Below are positions 22,816-31,986 of a stretch of 64,000 nt of DNA, one piece after another. Positions within the stretch are counted from its first letter, which is position 1. Each line of letters starts with the position of its first letter. The translations under genes and the position numbers were made by a program. This DNA comes from Candidatus Baltobacteraceae bacterium (lineage in GTDB: Bacteria > Vulcanimicrobiota > Vulcanimicrobiia > Vulcanimicrobiales > Vulcanimicrobiaceae), in NCBI GenBank assembly GCA_035502855.1, contig DATJTX010000026.1:1-64000 (forward strand). The letters run 5' to 3'. Under the pieces are notes generated by a model, which worked only from the letters and a program-made list of their open reading frames with translations, had not been told where the DNA came from and did no database searches.

Positions 22816-25088
22816 GGAGAGTCCGGAGCCTATCGTTGGCACTCGTCGTCATGTTTTCTCTTGTGTTACCACGTGGCCTGAAGTCCGGAGCAGAATCCCT
22901 CGCGCCTATCGCTGCGCTCGTCGTCGTTACGCAGGACGGCCGCGCGGTGGCCGGTGCAGATGTGATCGACGGCGCTTCCGGTCGGATCCTCGCGACGACG
23001 GACCGTAACGGGCGTGCCAACGTGCGGGTCGTGGTGGGCGAACGCATCGTCGCGATCCAAGACAGGACGCGCTCGGCGCCCACGGTCGTTACGACATCCG
23101 GTGCGACGATACAGCTGACCATACTCGCGACGATCGCAACGACGGTCAGTCATTCGGCATCGGTGATCAGTTCGAACGGCGAGGACGACGTCAGTACGAT
23201 CGCCCTCGGTGGGGCACGTGGCGCCGCGCGGTCCTCTCCAATTTCGCGTTCGCCGGGCGAGGGCGGCATGACGTCTCAGTCAGTCGATGGCGTCGCGTTA
23301 CCTGATCTTCCGGTGGCGTCGGCCGGCGTCGCGAGTAGTATGACGCTCTTCCCTTCAGATCTCGTAACCTCGACGAGCCTTTCGACCGCCGACGACGGTA
23401 CCGTGAATACGAACATGGGCTTCCTCAAGCCGAGCGATGGGCCTGTGAGGGACCTCGATCTCGCGGCGTCCCAGTTTGACGGCAGTTCGGCTACGGTGCG
23501 CGCAGCCGATCGAGTCAACGGCTTCGGCTACGCGATACAACTAGGCATGAACGCGGACGAGGGGGCGCTTGACGGATATTCTGGCCGGGACACGAGCGGG
23601 CTCATATACAACCATGCGAGTGATTATCGTGAGTTCGAGTCCTCTCTGGATCTAGAATATGCGCGCGGGGCGACGTTCGCGCAGATCGTCGGATTCTCGG
23701 ATACGCAGCGGCAAGCGAACGTCAACCGCGATATGCCCGGATCGCTGCCGTTGGGGGTCGGCCCGGGAAACTCGATAGACGGCGCGAGTTCCACGGGATG
23801 GGTTTATTTGAGACGGGCGCTCTTACACGGCGACGCGCTTTCGTATCTCGACGTGCATTACGGCGGCGACCTGAACGATGGCGAGAACCAAGCGTTCATC
23901 GCTGGAATTCCCGAGCCGAGCGAAAGCGAGTTGAGCTTCTGGGGAGCTAGCAGAAAGCTGCAGTTCGTTCATCCGACATCGACGGGCGATATGAGCCTTT
24001 ATATGAGCCGCACGACAACGCAGAGTCTTTCGACGTTCGACGAGAGCGGATTCACGGGAGCGACCGGTTCGACCGATGTGGGGCTGCTTTGGAACACCGC
24101 AGTGCGTAATACGAAATATCACGTCGCCCTAAGCTCCCAGAATTCCACGGGATTCCTTCATTACGGCGGCCCGTCCGTTTCGATGACCTATGTCCATTCC
24201 AACGGCAGCGACGAGGTCTACGCCGAGCTGTTTCGCGGGGCGATTCAGTCTTACGAGGTTGCCGAAGCCGCCGCGAGCACCTTCATTCCGGCGATCGACT
24301 CGAGCATCACATGTTCGCCACAGACCGCCACGGCGCAGGCGCCGTCCGTTACCGATGGTCGGCAACCAGTTGGGAACTCCGCCATTTGGCATGCGAGCAA
24401 GACGATTTCACGAGTGAAGGTAACGGCCGGCGGCTACGCGAGCGTCATTCAAAATGGCCTCGCACGACAGGTCGCGAGCACTGCGTCCCATGTTCCGGCC
24501 GGCTACGCAGCGTCGCTTGCCGGCTTCGCACAGTATGCTTGCCAGAGCAGCGCAGTAACTCACGTCCTTTATCAAAGCTTTCGCAGTGTGCCGCAGCTGC
24601 TTCAGATCGACAACTATGTTGCGTTCGAATATCGTAGCGGGATTTTCTTGACACGGACGTACGTCGAGTCGCTTCGTGACGTCGCAACATCGATCGACCC
24701 CGCCGGGACGGCGAGCACGATAATTCCGTGGACGCAATTACAAGGCGTCCCGAAGTGGCGCTCCAATCTGCTGTTGGGACTTACGTCCGGCCAGCGTATT
24801 GTCGGCGTCGACGTCGCCTACGAGGGTACGAATAACGAGAACCACATCCCCGGATACGTGACCGTCGGCGTCGGAGCACGCCTTCCCGCGCCGCATGGCT
24901 ATCTGCAATTCGACATCCAGAACCTCTTTGGAACCTACGCTGATCGGTTTGCCACGACATTGGGAGCCACGTCATTTTCGCTCGACGGAATGTCGGTTCC
25001 GTACACTGCCACGCCTATCGACCGTACTTGGTCAGTATCCTATCGCTTTGCCGTCGCCAGGCGAAGTCGGGGGACATCAGATGAGTAA
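22812..25088 (+). CDS. TonB-dependent receptor-like outer-membrane protein
   Basis: 758 residues from the GTG at 22812, giving a signal peptide (RRVRSLSLALVVMFSLVLP). Residues about 30-110 form a carboxypeptidase-regulatory-like domain (VVVTQDGRAVAGADVIDG, ATTDRNGRANVRV). A plug-like part follows (SQSVDGVALPDLP, FPSDLVTSTSLS), then a long run of alternating strands typical of a beta-barrel, ending SVSYRFAVARRSRG. No TonB box can be fixed. It might pass the peptide across the outer membrane or take it back up. The 3' end overlaps the first radical SAM gene by 8 bp. Confidence 0.78.
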   Translation: MRRVRSLSLALVVMFSLVLPRGLKSGAESLAPIAALVVVTQDGRAVAGADVIDGASGRILATTDRNGRANVRVVVGERIVAIQDRTRSAPTVVTTSGATIQLTILATIATTVSHSASVISSNGEDDVSTIALGGARGAARSSPISRSPGEGGMTSQSVDGVALPDLPVASAGVASSMTLFPSDLVTSTSLSTADDGTVNTNMGFLKPSDGPVRDLDLAASQFDGSSATVRAADRVNGFGYAIQLGMNADEGALDGYSGRDTSGLIYNHASDYREFESSLDLEYARGATFAQIVGFSDTQRQANVNRDMPGSLPLGVGPGNSIDGASSTGWVYLRRALLHGDALSYLDVHYGGDLNDGENQAFIAGIPEPSESELSFWGASRKLQFVHPTSTGDMSLYMSRTTTQSLSTFDESGFTGATGSTDVGLLWNTAVRNTKYHVALSSQNSTGFLHYGGPSVSMTYVHSNGSDEVYAELFRGAIQSYEVAEAAASTFIPAIDSSITCSPQTATAQAPSVTDGRQPVGNSAIWHASKTISRVKVTAGGYASVIQNGLARQVASTASHVPAGYAASLAGFAQYACQSSAVTHVLYQSFRSVPQLLQIDNYVAFEYRSGIFLTRTYVESLRDVATSIDPAGTASTIIPWTQLQGVPKWRSNLLLGLTSGQRIVGVDVAYEGTNNENHIPGYVTVGVGARLPAPHGYLQFDIQNLFGTYADRFATTLGATSFSLDGMSVPYTATPIDRTWSVSYRFAVARRSRGTSDE

Positions 25089-27006
25089 AGTGCTTCTGGC
25101 ATCGCTTCCGTGGACCACGGTGGCCGCGCCGTCGATGCAGCTTGGAACGTTGGTCTCCGTCCTCGAGCGCGAAGACATCATGGTCGAGGCGAAGTCGTTC
25201 TACTTTTCCTTTCTCGAGCTTCTGCTGTCGCAACGTAGCGCCGACTTCGGGCTTCAAGACTACGTCGACATTGCGGACATTTCGTTCTTGAACGGACTGG
25301 GGGAATGGGTGTTCCTGGTCGAGCCCTATGCCTCGCCTGACGAGCGCCGCGACGAGACATATTGGAACGTTGCAGGTAAGCATATCTCTCCCAGACTGGC
25401 GAGCGCCGCCAAGTTCGCGCGCGCACATGCCGCAGGCTTCGTCGAATGGGTGGCGCAAGAGATCGTCCGCGCTGAGCCCGACATCGTCGGCTTCACCAGC
25501 ACGTTTGCGCAGAATGTCTGTTCGCTGGCGGTTGCGAAGCGCGTCAAGGAACTTCGTCCGCGAGTCGCGACCGTATTCGGAGGTGCGAACGTCGAGAGCG
25601 GGATGGGCGCGGCGCTTCACGCGGAATTCGATTGGGTCGACTACGTCGTCCGGGGGGAAGGCGAAGCGGCGCTCCCCGCGCTGGTGCGAGTCGTGGAAGG
25701 GGCACGGGTTCCTTCCAGCGTTCCTGGGCTATGCTACCGCGAAGACGGAGCGTCGGTCGCCATGCCGTTCGACATGGGCGCGCAGACTCTCATGGATTCG
25801 GTACCGCCTCCAAACTATGACGAATACTTCGAGCGGCTGAGATCGAGCAAGATACGCGCGATGCTCGAACCACTCATCCATATTCCCGTGGAGAGTTCGA
25901 GAGGTTGTTGGTGGGGCGAGAAGCACCATTGCACGTTCTGCGGACTAAATGGTCAGACGATGGCATACCGCAGCAAGAACGGGGACAATTTCGCGGACGA
26001 GATTATCGGTCTGAGCCGGAAGTATCGCCGCCTTCTATTTCACGGCGTAGACAACATCCTAGACCTCAAGTTCTTCAAGTCGTTCCTTCCGCGAATGCAG
26101 GCCGCTCGTGCCGAGGGCTTGGACTTCCGCTTCTTCTTCGAAACGAAAGCCAATCTGCGTAAGGAGCAGCTGCAAATGATGGGGAAGGCTGGCGTCTATC
26201 GGTTCCAACCCGGAATCGAGGCGCTCAATACGTCGATTCTGCGACGGATCGACAAGGGCGTTACGGCCATTCAAAACGTACGTCTGCTGAAATGGGCGCG
26301 CGAACTCGGAATGGGAGTTGACTGGCATCTGATCTACGGATTTCCAGGCGAGACGGTGGAGAACTGGAACGAGGTCCACGACATGATTCCGCTCATCAGC
26401 CATTTTCAGCCGCCGCGCCTCATTGGACTTCTTTTGGAGCGGTTCAGCCCGTATTTCGACGACCCTGACAAGTACGGAATAAAGATGGGCGAGGCTGCGT
26501 CCTGGTATCGTTCGCTCTATCCTCTCCCGCCCGAGAGGGTCACCGAATTGGCCTACTACTTTCAATACACGGCGCGGGACACGGTTTCTCCCGAGACCAT
26601 CGCACGAGTCCAAAGGCGGCTCGACGAGATCTGGAACGACGAGACGTTCGTGCATAGTTCATTCAAGTATACGGTCGGGCCGGGATTCGTCGAAATCAAA
26701 GACCGACGCGTCGGGCTTCCGGCCCAGGATATCGTGCTCTCCGCGCTTCCCGCGCATATCTTTCTCATTTGCGATAACGCGGTGACGCCGCTCGAAATCG
26801 AGAAGTGGCTTGCCTCGAACGAGGCGCCGTTCGAGTATTCGCAGGAGATCATCCTAAAGATCCTCGACGAACTTCATTCGCGGAGAATCCTGTTCCGCGA
26901 GGGCGAGCGCTGGATCGCGCTCGCGACGGCGCGCACTCCGGTAGACGGCCCTGCGGCAAAACCGCTGTGGGAGACTTCATCCGTCCGCCCGCTAGCAGCT
27001 GTGTGA
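25081..27006 (+). CDS. B12-binding radical SAM RiPP C-methyltransferase 1
   Basis: 641 residues from the ATG at 25081. The N-terminal ~220 residues are a cobalamin-binding-type domain (PDIVGFTSTFAQN, VFGGANVESGMG, DYVVRGEGEAALP). The radical SAM core starts SSRGCWWGEKHHCTFCGLNG, a Cx7CxxC cluster motif characteristic of the RiPP maturation radical SAM protein 1 family. Then come FFFETKANLRKEQ, PGIEALNTSILRRIDKG and DWHLIYGFPGE. A C-terminal domain of about 150 residues follows. Family members C-methylate RiPP residues using methylcobalamin. Overlaps its neighbours by 8 bp and 1 bp, so it is tightly coupled. Confidence 0.9.
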   Translation: MSKVLLASLPWTTVAAPSMQLGTLVSVLEREDIMVEAKSFYFSFLELLLSQRSADFGLQDYVDIADISFLNGLGEWVFLVEPYASPDERRDETYWNVAGKHISPRLASAAKFARAHAAGFVEWVAQEIVRAEPDIVGFTSTFAQNVCSLAVAKRVKELRPRVATVFGGANVESGMGAALHAEFDWVDYVVRGEGEAALPALVRVVEGARVPSSVPGLCYREDGASVAMPFDMGAQTLMDSVPPPNYDEYFERLRSSKIRAMLEPLIHIPVESSRGCWWGEKHHCTFCGLNGQTMAYRSKNGDNFADEIIGLSRKYRRLLFHGVDNILDLKFFKSFLPRMQAARAEGLDFRFFFETKANLRKEQLQMMGKAGVYRFQPGIEALNTSILRRIDKGVTAIQNVRLLKWARELGMGVDWHLIYGFPGETVENWNEVHDMIPLISHFQPPRLIGLLLERFSPYFDDPDKYGIKMGEAASWYRSLYPLPPERVTELAYYFQYTARDTVSPETIARVQRRLDEIWNDETFVHSSFKYTVGPGFVEIKDRRVGLPAQDIVLSALPAHIFLICDNAVTPLEIEKWLASNEAPFEYSQEIILKILDELHSRRILFREGERWIALATARTPVDGPAAKPLWETSSVRPLAAV

Positions 27007-28904
27007 TGAAGCGGCATAGTGTTTTGCTGGTCTCCCAGCCCTGGGCGTTCGTTCACGTTCCGTCGATTCAGCTCGGCGTGTTGCTTTCCAGCCTCAGGCG
27101 TGCCGGGATAGACGCGACCGCCGCTTCGCTGTACCTCGACTTCATGCATCTGTTGAAGGCGAAGAGTCGTGACTCGGCCGATGCGAGCGGCCGTTTTACG
27201 GTTGACAGCTATACGTCCATCTCGAATCTTTCGTTCCTGACGGGCATTGCGGAGTGGGCTTTCGCGTTCCCGCCGATCGCCGTGCACACGGAAGAAGAAG
27301 ACGAAGCCTTTCTTCGGTGCGCCGAGCGTCGTTGCGGCCCGCGCGTCATCGCTACGGCCAGGATGGCACGTGCTCACGCCGAGGAGTTTCTTTGTGGCGC
27401 CGTCCAAAATGTAATCGATTCAGGCTGTACGATTCTCGGCATTTCGTCATGCTATTCGCAGACCGCTGCATCCTTGCAGTTGGCGATGCGCGTCAAACAG
27501 ATCAAGCCCGAGGTCGTCATCGTCATGGGCGGAGCAAGCTGCGAGGCCGACATGGGGGCGGCATTGCACGAGAGCTATACGTATCTGGATTACGTGTTGC
27601 GCGGTGAGGCGGAGGATACGTTGCCGCAGCTCGTTCGTGCTATTGAAGGGCAGTCGGGATTCGAGGAGATCGCGGGATTGTGCTACCGCGCGGCGGATGG
27701 GAGCACGAAATGCGTCGGCGATGGAGCTACGATGACGTCGAAGATGGACGACGTGCCGATACCCGAGTACGATGAGTACTTCGAGCATCTGAAGCGGACA
27801 AACTTCGCGGCCGATGTGAACAGCTACGTCATGATTCCGGTGGAGAGTTCACGCGGATGCTGGTGGGGAGCCAAGAACCACTGCAAGTTCTGCGGCATCA
27901 ACGGTGGAAGCATGGCGTATCGCAGCAAGTCTCCCGAGCGGTTTGTGAGCGAGGTTGAGGGCCTGTGCGTCAAACATCGGAATCTGCTTTTCCAGGCGAC
28001 GGACTCGATATTGGATCTTCGCTACTTCGAATCGGTGTTTCCGCGGTTTCGGGACATGCGCGAGCGTGGCATCGATCTCTATTTCTTCTATGAGACGAAG
28101 GCGAATCTGCGCAAGCAACAGGTTGCGCTTTTGCGGGAAGCAGGCGTGCAGGTGATGCAGCCGGGCTTGGAGAGCCTGAGCACCAACGTGTTGCGTCTCA
28201 TGAACAAAGGTGTGACGGCTCTTCAGAACATCCGGCTGCTGAAATGGGCGATGGAATACGAAATAGATGTCGAGTGGAACATCATCTGTGGCTTCCCCGG
28301 CGAGACGGCGGCCGATTACGCTATCATGACGGAGTTGATTCCGATGCTGACCCACCTCCATCCGCCAGACGTCATCCAAATGCAGCTTCAGCGCTTCAGC
28401 CCATATTTTGAAAAGGCCGACGAAAACGGCGTGCGAATTCTCGGCCCCGCGTCGTGGTATAAGTTCGTCTTTCAGAAGGACGACCAGACGGTTTGGCGTC
28501 TTGCGTACAACTTCGAACACGAGTGCGAATCCGCAGTGGCCACGGACGAAGTTCGGGCGCTGAAGGAGCTGGTCAAGCGCAATTGGGACAAGCGCACGTA
28601 TCGCAAGGGGCAGAGTACGCTCGCGTATTGGCGAGGTCCAGGCTTTCTGACGCTGCGGGATCGTCGGCTCGGCCTCCCCGCGCAAGATTTGCGCATCGCC
28701 GGTTTGGCCGCATCGGTCTACACGCTGTGCGACGAAATCTTGACTCCCTCGATGGTCGTTGATTCGCTCGGCAAGGCGACTATCGTCGAAGTGCAACAGA
28801 TCCTATCTTTCTTCGTGAAAAAGAAATTGATGGTCGAGGAGAACGGGCAGTACCTCGCTCTTGCCACCGCATATCGCGCGGCTCCGGTCGCCGCATCCGC
28901 ATAA
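27006..28904 (+). CDS. B12-binding radical SAM RiPP C-methyltransferase 2
   Basis: 632 residues from the ATG at 27006, which shares one base with the preceding stop (TGATG). It is a full-length paralogue of the gene before it: CTILGISSCYSQT and VMGGASCEADMGAAL in the B12-type domain, then SSRGCWWGAKNHCKFCGING (again Cx7CxxC), FFYETKANLRKQQ, PGLESLSTNVLRLMNKG, EWNIICGFPGE. The two are clearly homologous but well diverged, suggesting an old duplication and different target residues. Frames extending upstream are shadows of the first paralogue. Confidence 0.9.
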   Translation: MKRHSVLLVSQPWAFVHVPSIQLGVLLSSLRRAGIDATAASLYLDFMHLLKAKSRDSADASGRFTVDSYTSISNLSFLTGIAEWAFAFPPIAVHTEEEDEAFLRCAERRCGPRVIATARMARAHAEEFLCGAVQNVIDSGCTILGISSCYSQTAASLQLAMRVKQIKPEVVIVMGGASCEADMGAALHESYTYLDYVLRGEAEDTLPQLVRAIEGQSGFEEIAGLCYRAADGSTKCVGDGATMTSKMDDVPIPEYDEYFEHLKRTNFAADVNSYVMIPVESSRGCWWGAKNHCKFCGINGGSMAYRSKSPERFVSEVEGLCVKHRNLLFQATDSILDLRYFESVFPRFRDMRERGIDLYFFYETKANLRKQQVALLREAGVQVMQPGLESLSTNVLRLMNKGVTALQNIRLLKWAMEYEIDVEWNIICGFPGETAADYAIMTELIPMLTHLHPPDVIQMQLQRFSPYFEKADENGVRILGPASWYKFVFQKDDQTVWRLAYNFEHECESAVATDEVRALKELVKRNWDKRTYRKGQSTLAYWRGPGFLTLRDRRLGLPAQDLRIAGLAASVYTLCDEILTPSMVVDSLGKATIVEVQQILSFFVKKKLMVEENGQYLALATAYRAAPVAASA

Positions 28905-28916
28905 GCGCTGGAGAAG

Positions 28917-29468
28917 ATGCACGTAACCCCTGCGTCCGTCCTCGCGTTGACCGCGATCGTCGAGGGGGCGCCGCTCCTCGCCGGGATATTAGGCTTCTGG
29001 AATATTCGGCAAGTATTTGTCGGACCGGTCCGACCGGCGGGTTGGGTGCTCGCCGTCTTAGTTCCCGTTGCTTATATCGCGACGACCTATGCGATGGAAC
29101 CGGGGATCGCCGCTTTCGCGTTTGGGCCATGGCCGCTCAAGGGGCTCGCGCTGCTCGCGGCCGTAACGGGAGCGTTTACCGAGGAACTGCTCTTCCGCAG
29201 AATGTTGATTGAGATCCTTCTGCGTCGTCGCATACCGCGCATCGCGGCGGCGTTGACCTCGGGCATCGCCTTCGGCATCGCGCACTTAGTGTGGTCCCCG
29301 ACCTCTCCCGCGCTCGTTGTCGGTTTTACCGGCGCATTGGGCTTCGCCCTCGCGATGACGTATCTTTTGGGCAATAGGAGACTATTGCCGTGCGTCCTAG
29401 CTCACTTCGCCATTGACGCCGTACTTGAGCCGGGCTTGCTGCACTTTGCGCTCGCTTCGCACCCTTGA
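28917..29468 (+). CDS. CPBP family intramembrane metalloprotease
   Basis: 183 residues with several membrane segments. The three CPBP/CAAX-protease motifs are present: TEELLFRR (EExxxR) near residue 84, FGIAHLVW with a metal-binding His near 122, and HFAIDAV near 162. GGAGAAG precedes the ATG, 12 bp after the second radical SAM stop, so it is probably the last gene of the operon. Members act in bacteriocin processing or self-immunity. It is the only protease in the cluster and thus the best candidate for leader removal, although this is inference. Confidence 0.85.
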   Translation: MHVTPASVLALTAIVEGAPLLAGILGFWNIRQVFVGPVRPAGWVLAVLVPVAYIATTYAMEPGIAAFAFGPWPLKGLALLAAVTGAFTEELLFRRMLIEILLRRRIPRIAAALTSGIAFGIAHLVWSPTSPALVVGFTGALGFALAMTYLLGNRRLLPCVLAHFAIDAVLEPGLLHFALASHP

Positions 29469-29774
29469 GAAAAAGCGGTTTCGCTTTACTTCGTTCGCCC
29501 TGATCATTCCGACGCGGAAGAGGGCAACGTACAACGAAGCGGAGCTTTGGTAATTCACGGGCGCTGCGCTAGAACGTCGATCGTGGCGACTTAGGCCAAC
29601 TCGAAAATAAGGGGTCAAACGGCCCCGCCATTGGCGTAGGGACCGCCGCGCCCGCGGCCACGCGGCAATGAAAACGAGTAGAAAAGAGAGGCCCCGGTGC
29701 CAACCTGTTGGCCTTTGATCTAGCTACCATACGGGTTACCCTCGTGTGGCGGGGTGACGAGCGCGTCGGGGGTA
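29469..29774. other. Gene-free stretch after the RiPP operon
   Basis: No convincing gene is seen. A short AAAGCG/CGCTTT stem near 29472-29487 follows the protease stop and could be a weak terminator. On the minus strand the phrase TTATTTTCGAGTTGGCC (about 29591-29607) looks like debris of a mobile element, but no transposase reading could be assembled. A frame of 131 codons on the minus strand overlaps the NUDIX gene and has no recognisable domain. Confidence 0.4.
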
Positions 29775-29794
29775 AAAGACGCCTAGACGTCTTT
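29775..29794 (-). terminator. Terminator-like hairpin after the NUDIX gene
   Basis: AAAGACG (29775-29781) and CGTCTTT (29788-29794) pair perfectly around CCTAGA, six bases beyond the NUDIX stop on the minus strand. The T tract is short, so termination strength is uncertain. Confidence 0.55.
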
Positions 29795-29800
29795 CTTGAC

Positions 29801-30346
29801 TTAGCTTCCGAGGCGATCGAGGGCGGCGTAGGCAACCGCGACGCACGAGATCGCCCCAAACGCGCCGCCGCGCAGCATCGGCCGGATCTCGGCGAGCGGT
29901 ACGGTATAGGGTTCGATCGATTCGGTGAGGTCCAGCTCTTGCGGATGCGTGCAAATCGCGTCATGGGCCAAGTAGCCGTACATCCGGCTATTCGAGCGCA
30001 CGGGCTCCGCCGGGACGGCCGAGAGTAACTCCCAGCGCGCGGCCGTGTAACCGGTCTCTTCGGTCAGCTCGCGCTGCGCGCAGCAAAGCGGGTCTTCGCC
30101 CGGAGCAATGCTTCCGGCGGGCAGCTCGACGATCACCTCGTCGATACCGTAGCGGTACTGGCGCACCAGCACGACCTCACGTGCAGGCGTGAGCGCAAAG
30201 ACCATTACGAACCCGTGCGATTCGCGCACGTAGTAATTGGGAAGCACGGCGCCGCTCGGCAGCTCGATCTCGTCGCTGCGAATGCGCAGGTGCTCGGACT
30301 CGATGAGGTAGGTCGAGGAGCGAACGCGCCAGAGCGGTTTTTCCAT
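29801..30346 (-). CDS. NUDIX hydrolase (ADP-ribose pyrophosphatase-like)
   Basis: 181 residues from MEKPLWRV; an upstream in-frame ATG at 30382 would add 12 residues but overlaps the divergent dehydrogenase. The NUDIX box is complete: G-SIAPG-E, seven residues, then RELTEETGY, matching Gx5Ex7REUxEExGU. The order (VVLVRQYRYGIDE before the box, LPAGS leading in) matches ADP-ribose/nucleoside-diphosphate-sugar pyrophosphatases. It is divergent from the PaaH-like gene. Confidence 0.88.
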   Translation of the reverse strand: MEKPLWRVRSSTYLIESEHLRIRSDEIELPSGAVLPNYYVRESHGFVMVFALTPAREVVLVRQYRYGIDEVIVELPAGSIAPGEDPLCCAQRELTEETGYTAARWELLSAVPAEPVRSNSRMYGYLAHDAICTHPQELDLTESIEPYTVPLAEIRPMLRGGAFGAISCVAVAYAALDRLGS

Positions 30347-30368
30347 ACGACCGCGAAGTTCAGAATCC

Positions 30369-31976
30369 GTGGAAGATCTCATGCTGGTCGTGGGCGCGGG
30401 AACGATGGGCGCCGGAATCGCCTACGTGGCCGCCGCGGGCGGATATACCGTCGAACTGATCGAGCCGGATTCCGGGGTGCGCGAGCGCGCGAGCGCGCGG
30501 ATCGCGAAGGACGCCGAACGCGCCGGGACGCCCGACGTGCTCGCGCGGGTGCGGTTTCATTCCGTGATTCCCGCGCGCAGCGAAGCGGCGATCGCGATCG
30601 AGGCCGTTCCGGAACGGCTCGATCTCAAGCGCGAGGTCTTTGCCGCGCTCGAGGCGGCGTTAGGGCCCGATGCATTGCTCGCCACCAACACCTCGTCGCT
30701 CAGCGTGAGCGAGATCGCGCAGCATTGCCGTCACCCCGAGCGCGTGGTGGGACTGCATTTCTTCAACCCGCCGGCGGCGATGAAGCTGGTCGAAATCGTG
30801 GAGACCGAACACGCGTCGGACGACGCGCTCGATCGCGCCCGCACGATCGTGGAACGCATCGCCAAAACCGCCGTCGCCTGCGCCGACACACCGGGCTTCA
30901 TCGTGAACCGGGTTGCGCGTCCGTTCTATTTGCAATCGATGCGCGCCCTCGAGCGCGGCGTTGCGCCGATCGAAGAGCTGGACGCGCTCGCCCGCGGCGC
31001 CGGCTTTCGCATGGGTCCGTTCGAATTGATGGACCTCATCGGTCTGGACATCAACCTCGCGAGCAGCGAATCGGTCTACGAACGGCTCGAGGCCGAACGC
31101 CTCGCGCCGCGGCCGATGCAGCGCCAACTGGTCGCGCAAGGGCGGCTCGGACGCAAGACCGGTTCGGGATTCTACGCGTACGAGGACGGGCGGTACGCGC
31201 GACTCGATCTCTTCTCGGGGATACAAGAGCGCAGCGATCCGCTCGAAGAGTTCGTTGCCGTCGTCGGTTTCGGCGGGACCGCGGACGATCTGGCGAGTGC
31301 GCTCGAGCCGCGTTGCGAGCGCGTGCAGCGCGTGGAGAACGACGACTTGCTCGATCGCCTCGATCCGGAGGTGACGCTGGTGATCGACACGGGTGACGGG
31401 TCCAACGATCGCGCCGAGATCGTGATCGCGCTCGATCGCCGACTCGAGCCGTCGACGATCATCTTCGTCGATGCGTACGCGACCGATCTCGGGGCGTTGC
31501 GCGCGCGGTTACAACATCCGCAGCGCGTCGTCGGCTTCGGTGTTCTCGGCGCCTTCAACGATCAGCGCGCGGTCGAGATCGTCGACTCCGATGCGGCCAG
31601 CGACGACGCGCTCGCATTGGCGCAAGAGTGTTTCGAAGCGGTCGGAAAGGTCGTCGTCTTGGTCGAGGACGTTCCCGGACTTTTCCTCGGGAGGGTCGTC
31701 GGCTCGATCGTCAACGAAGCGATGATTGCGGTCGCCGAAGACGTTGCTTCGCCGGACGACGTCGACCTGGCGATGCAGCTCGGCGTCAATTATCCGCGCG
31801 GTCCGATCGAATGGGGACGCGAGATCGGCGGTGCGCGCATCGCGCGCATTCTCCAGCGGCTTGCCGGCGCCGAAGGCGAGGAATTCGCGCCGCATCGCTC
31901 GCTGTGGGTACTCGATGCGCCGCCGGAGGGTTCCGAGGAAGCGGAAACGGCGCCCCTGAACAGTTTTCCGGCGTGA
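30369..31976 (+). CDS. paaH: 3-hydroxyacyl-CoA dehydrogenase, PaaH-like
   Basis: 535 residues from a GTG start. The N-terminal Rossmann fold has VVGAGTMGAGIAYVAAAGG. Then come IEAVPERLDLK, NTSSLSVSEIA, GLHFFNPPAAMKLVEIV with the catalytic His, and DTPGFIVNRVARP. A first C-terminal helical domain (FRMGPFELMDLIGLDIN) and a second one (DVPGLFLGRVVGSIVNEAMIAV...LGVNYPRGPIEWG) give the two-fold C-terminal repeat seen in PaaH/PaaC enzymes, which are about 475-510 residues. They oxidise 3-hydroxyadipyl-CoA in aerobic phenylacetate breakdown. Context with PaaX and an oxygenase supports an aromatic-CoA pathway. Confidence 0.88.
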   Translation: MEDLMLVVGAGTMGAGIAYVAAAGGYTVELIEPDSGVRERASARIAKDAERAGTPDVLARVRFHSVIPARSEAAIAIEAVPERLDLKREVFAALEAALGPDALLATNTSSLSVSEIAQHCRHPERVVGLHFFNPPAAMKLVEIVETEHASDDALDRARTIVERIAKTAVACADTPGFIVNRVARPFYLQSMRALERGVAPIEELDALARGAGFRMGPFELMDLIGLDINLASSESVYERLEAERLAPRPMQRQLVAQGRLGRKTGSGFYAYEDGRYARLDLFSGIQERSDPLEEFVAVVGFGGTADDLASALEPRCERVQRVENDDLLDRLDPEVTLVIDTGDGSNDRAEIVIALDRRLEPSTIIFVDAYATDLGALRARLQHPQRVVGFGVLGAFNDQRAVEIVDSDAASDDALALAQECFEAVGKVVVLVEDVPGLFLGRVVGSIVNEAMIAVAEDVASPDDVDLAMQLGVNYPRGPIEWGREIGGARIARILQRLAGAEGEEFAPHRSLWVLDAPPEGSEEAETAPLNSFPA

Positions 31977-31986
31977 GGAAAGAACG

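Noticed and set aside
26805..27005. Longer start for the second radical SAM protein
   Set aside because: The added residues are a shadow of the preceding gene in another frame; the ATG at 27006 with TGATG overlap aligns with the start of its paralogue.
29569..29964. 131-codon minus-strand frame after the RiPP operon as a gene
   Set aside because: It overlaps the NUDIX gene in another frame, has no domain and shows no ribosome binding site; the intergenic part may be old mobile-element debris.
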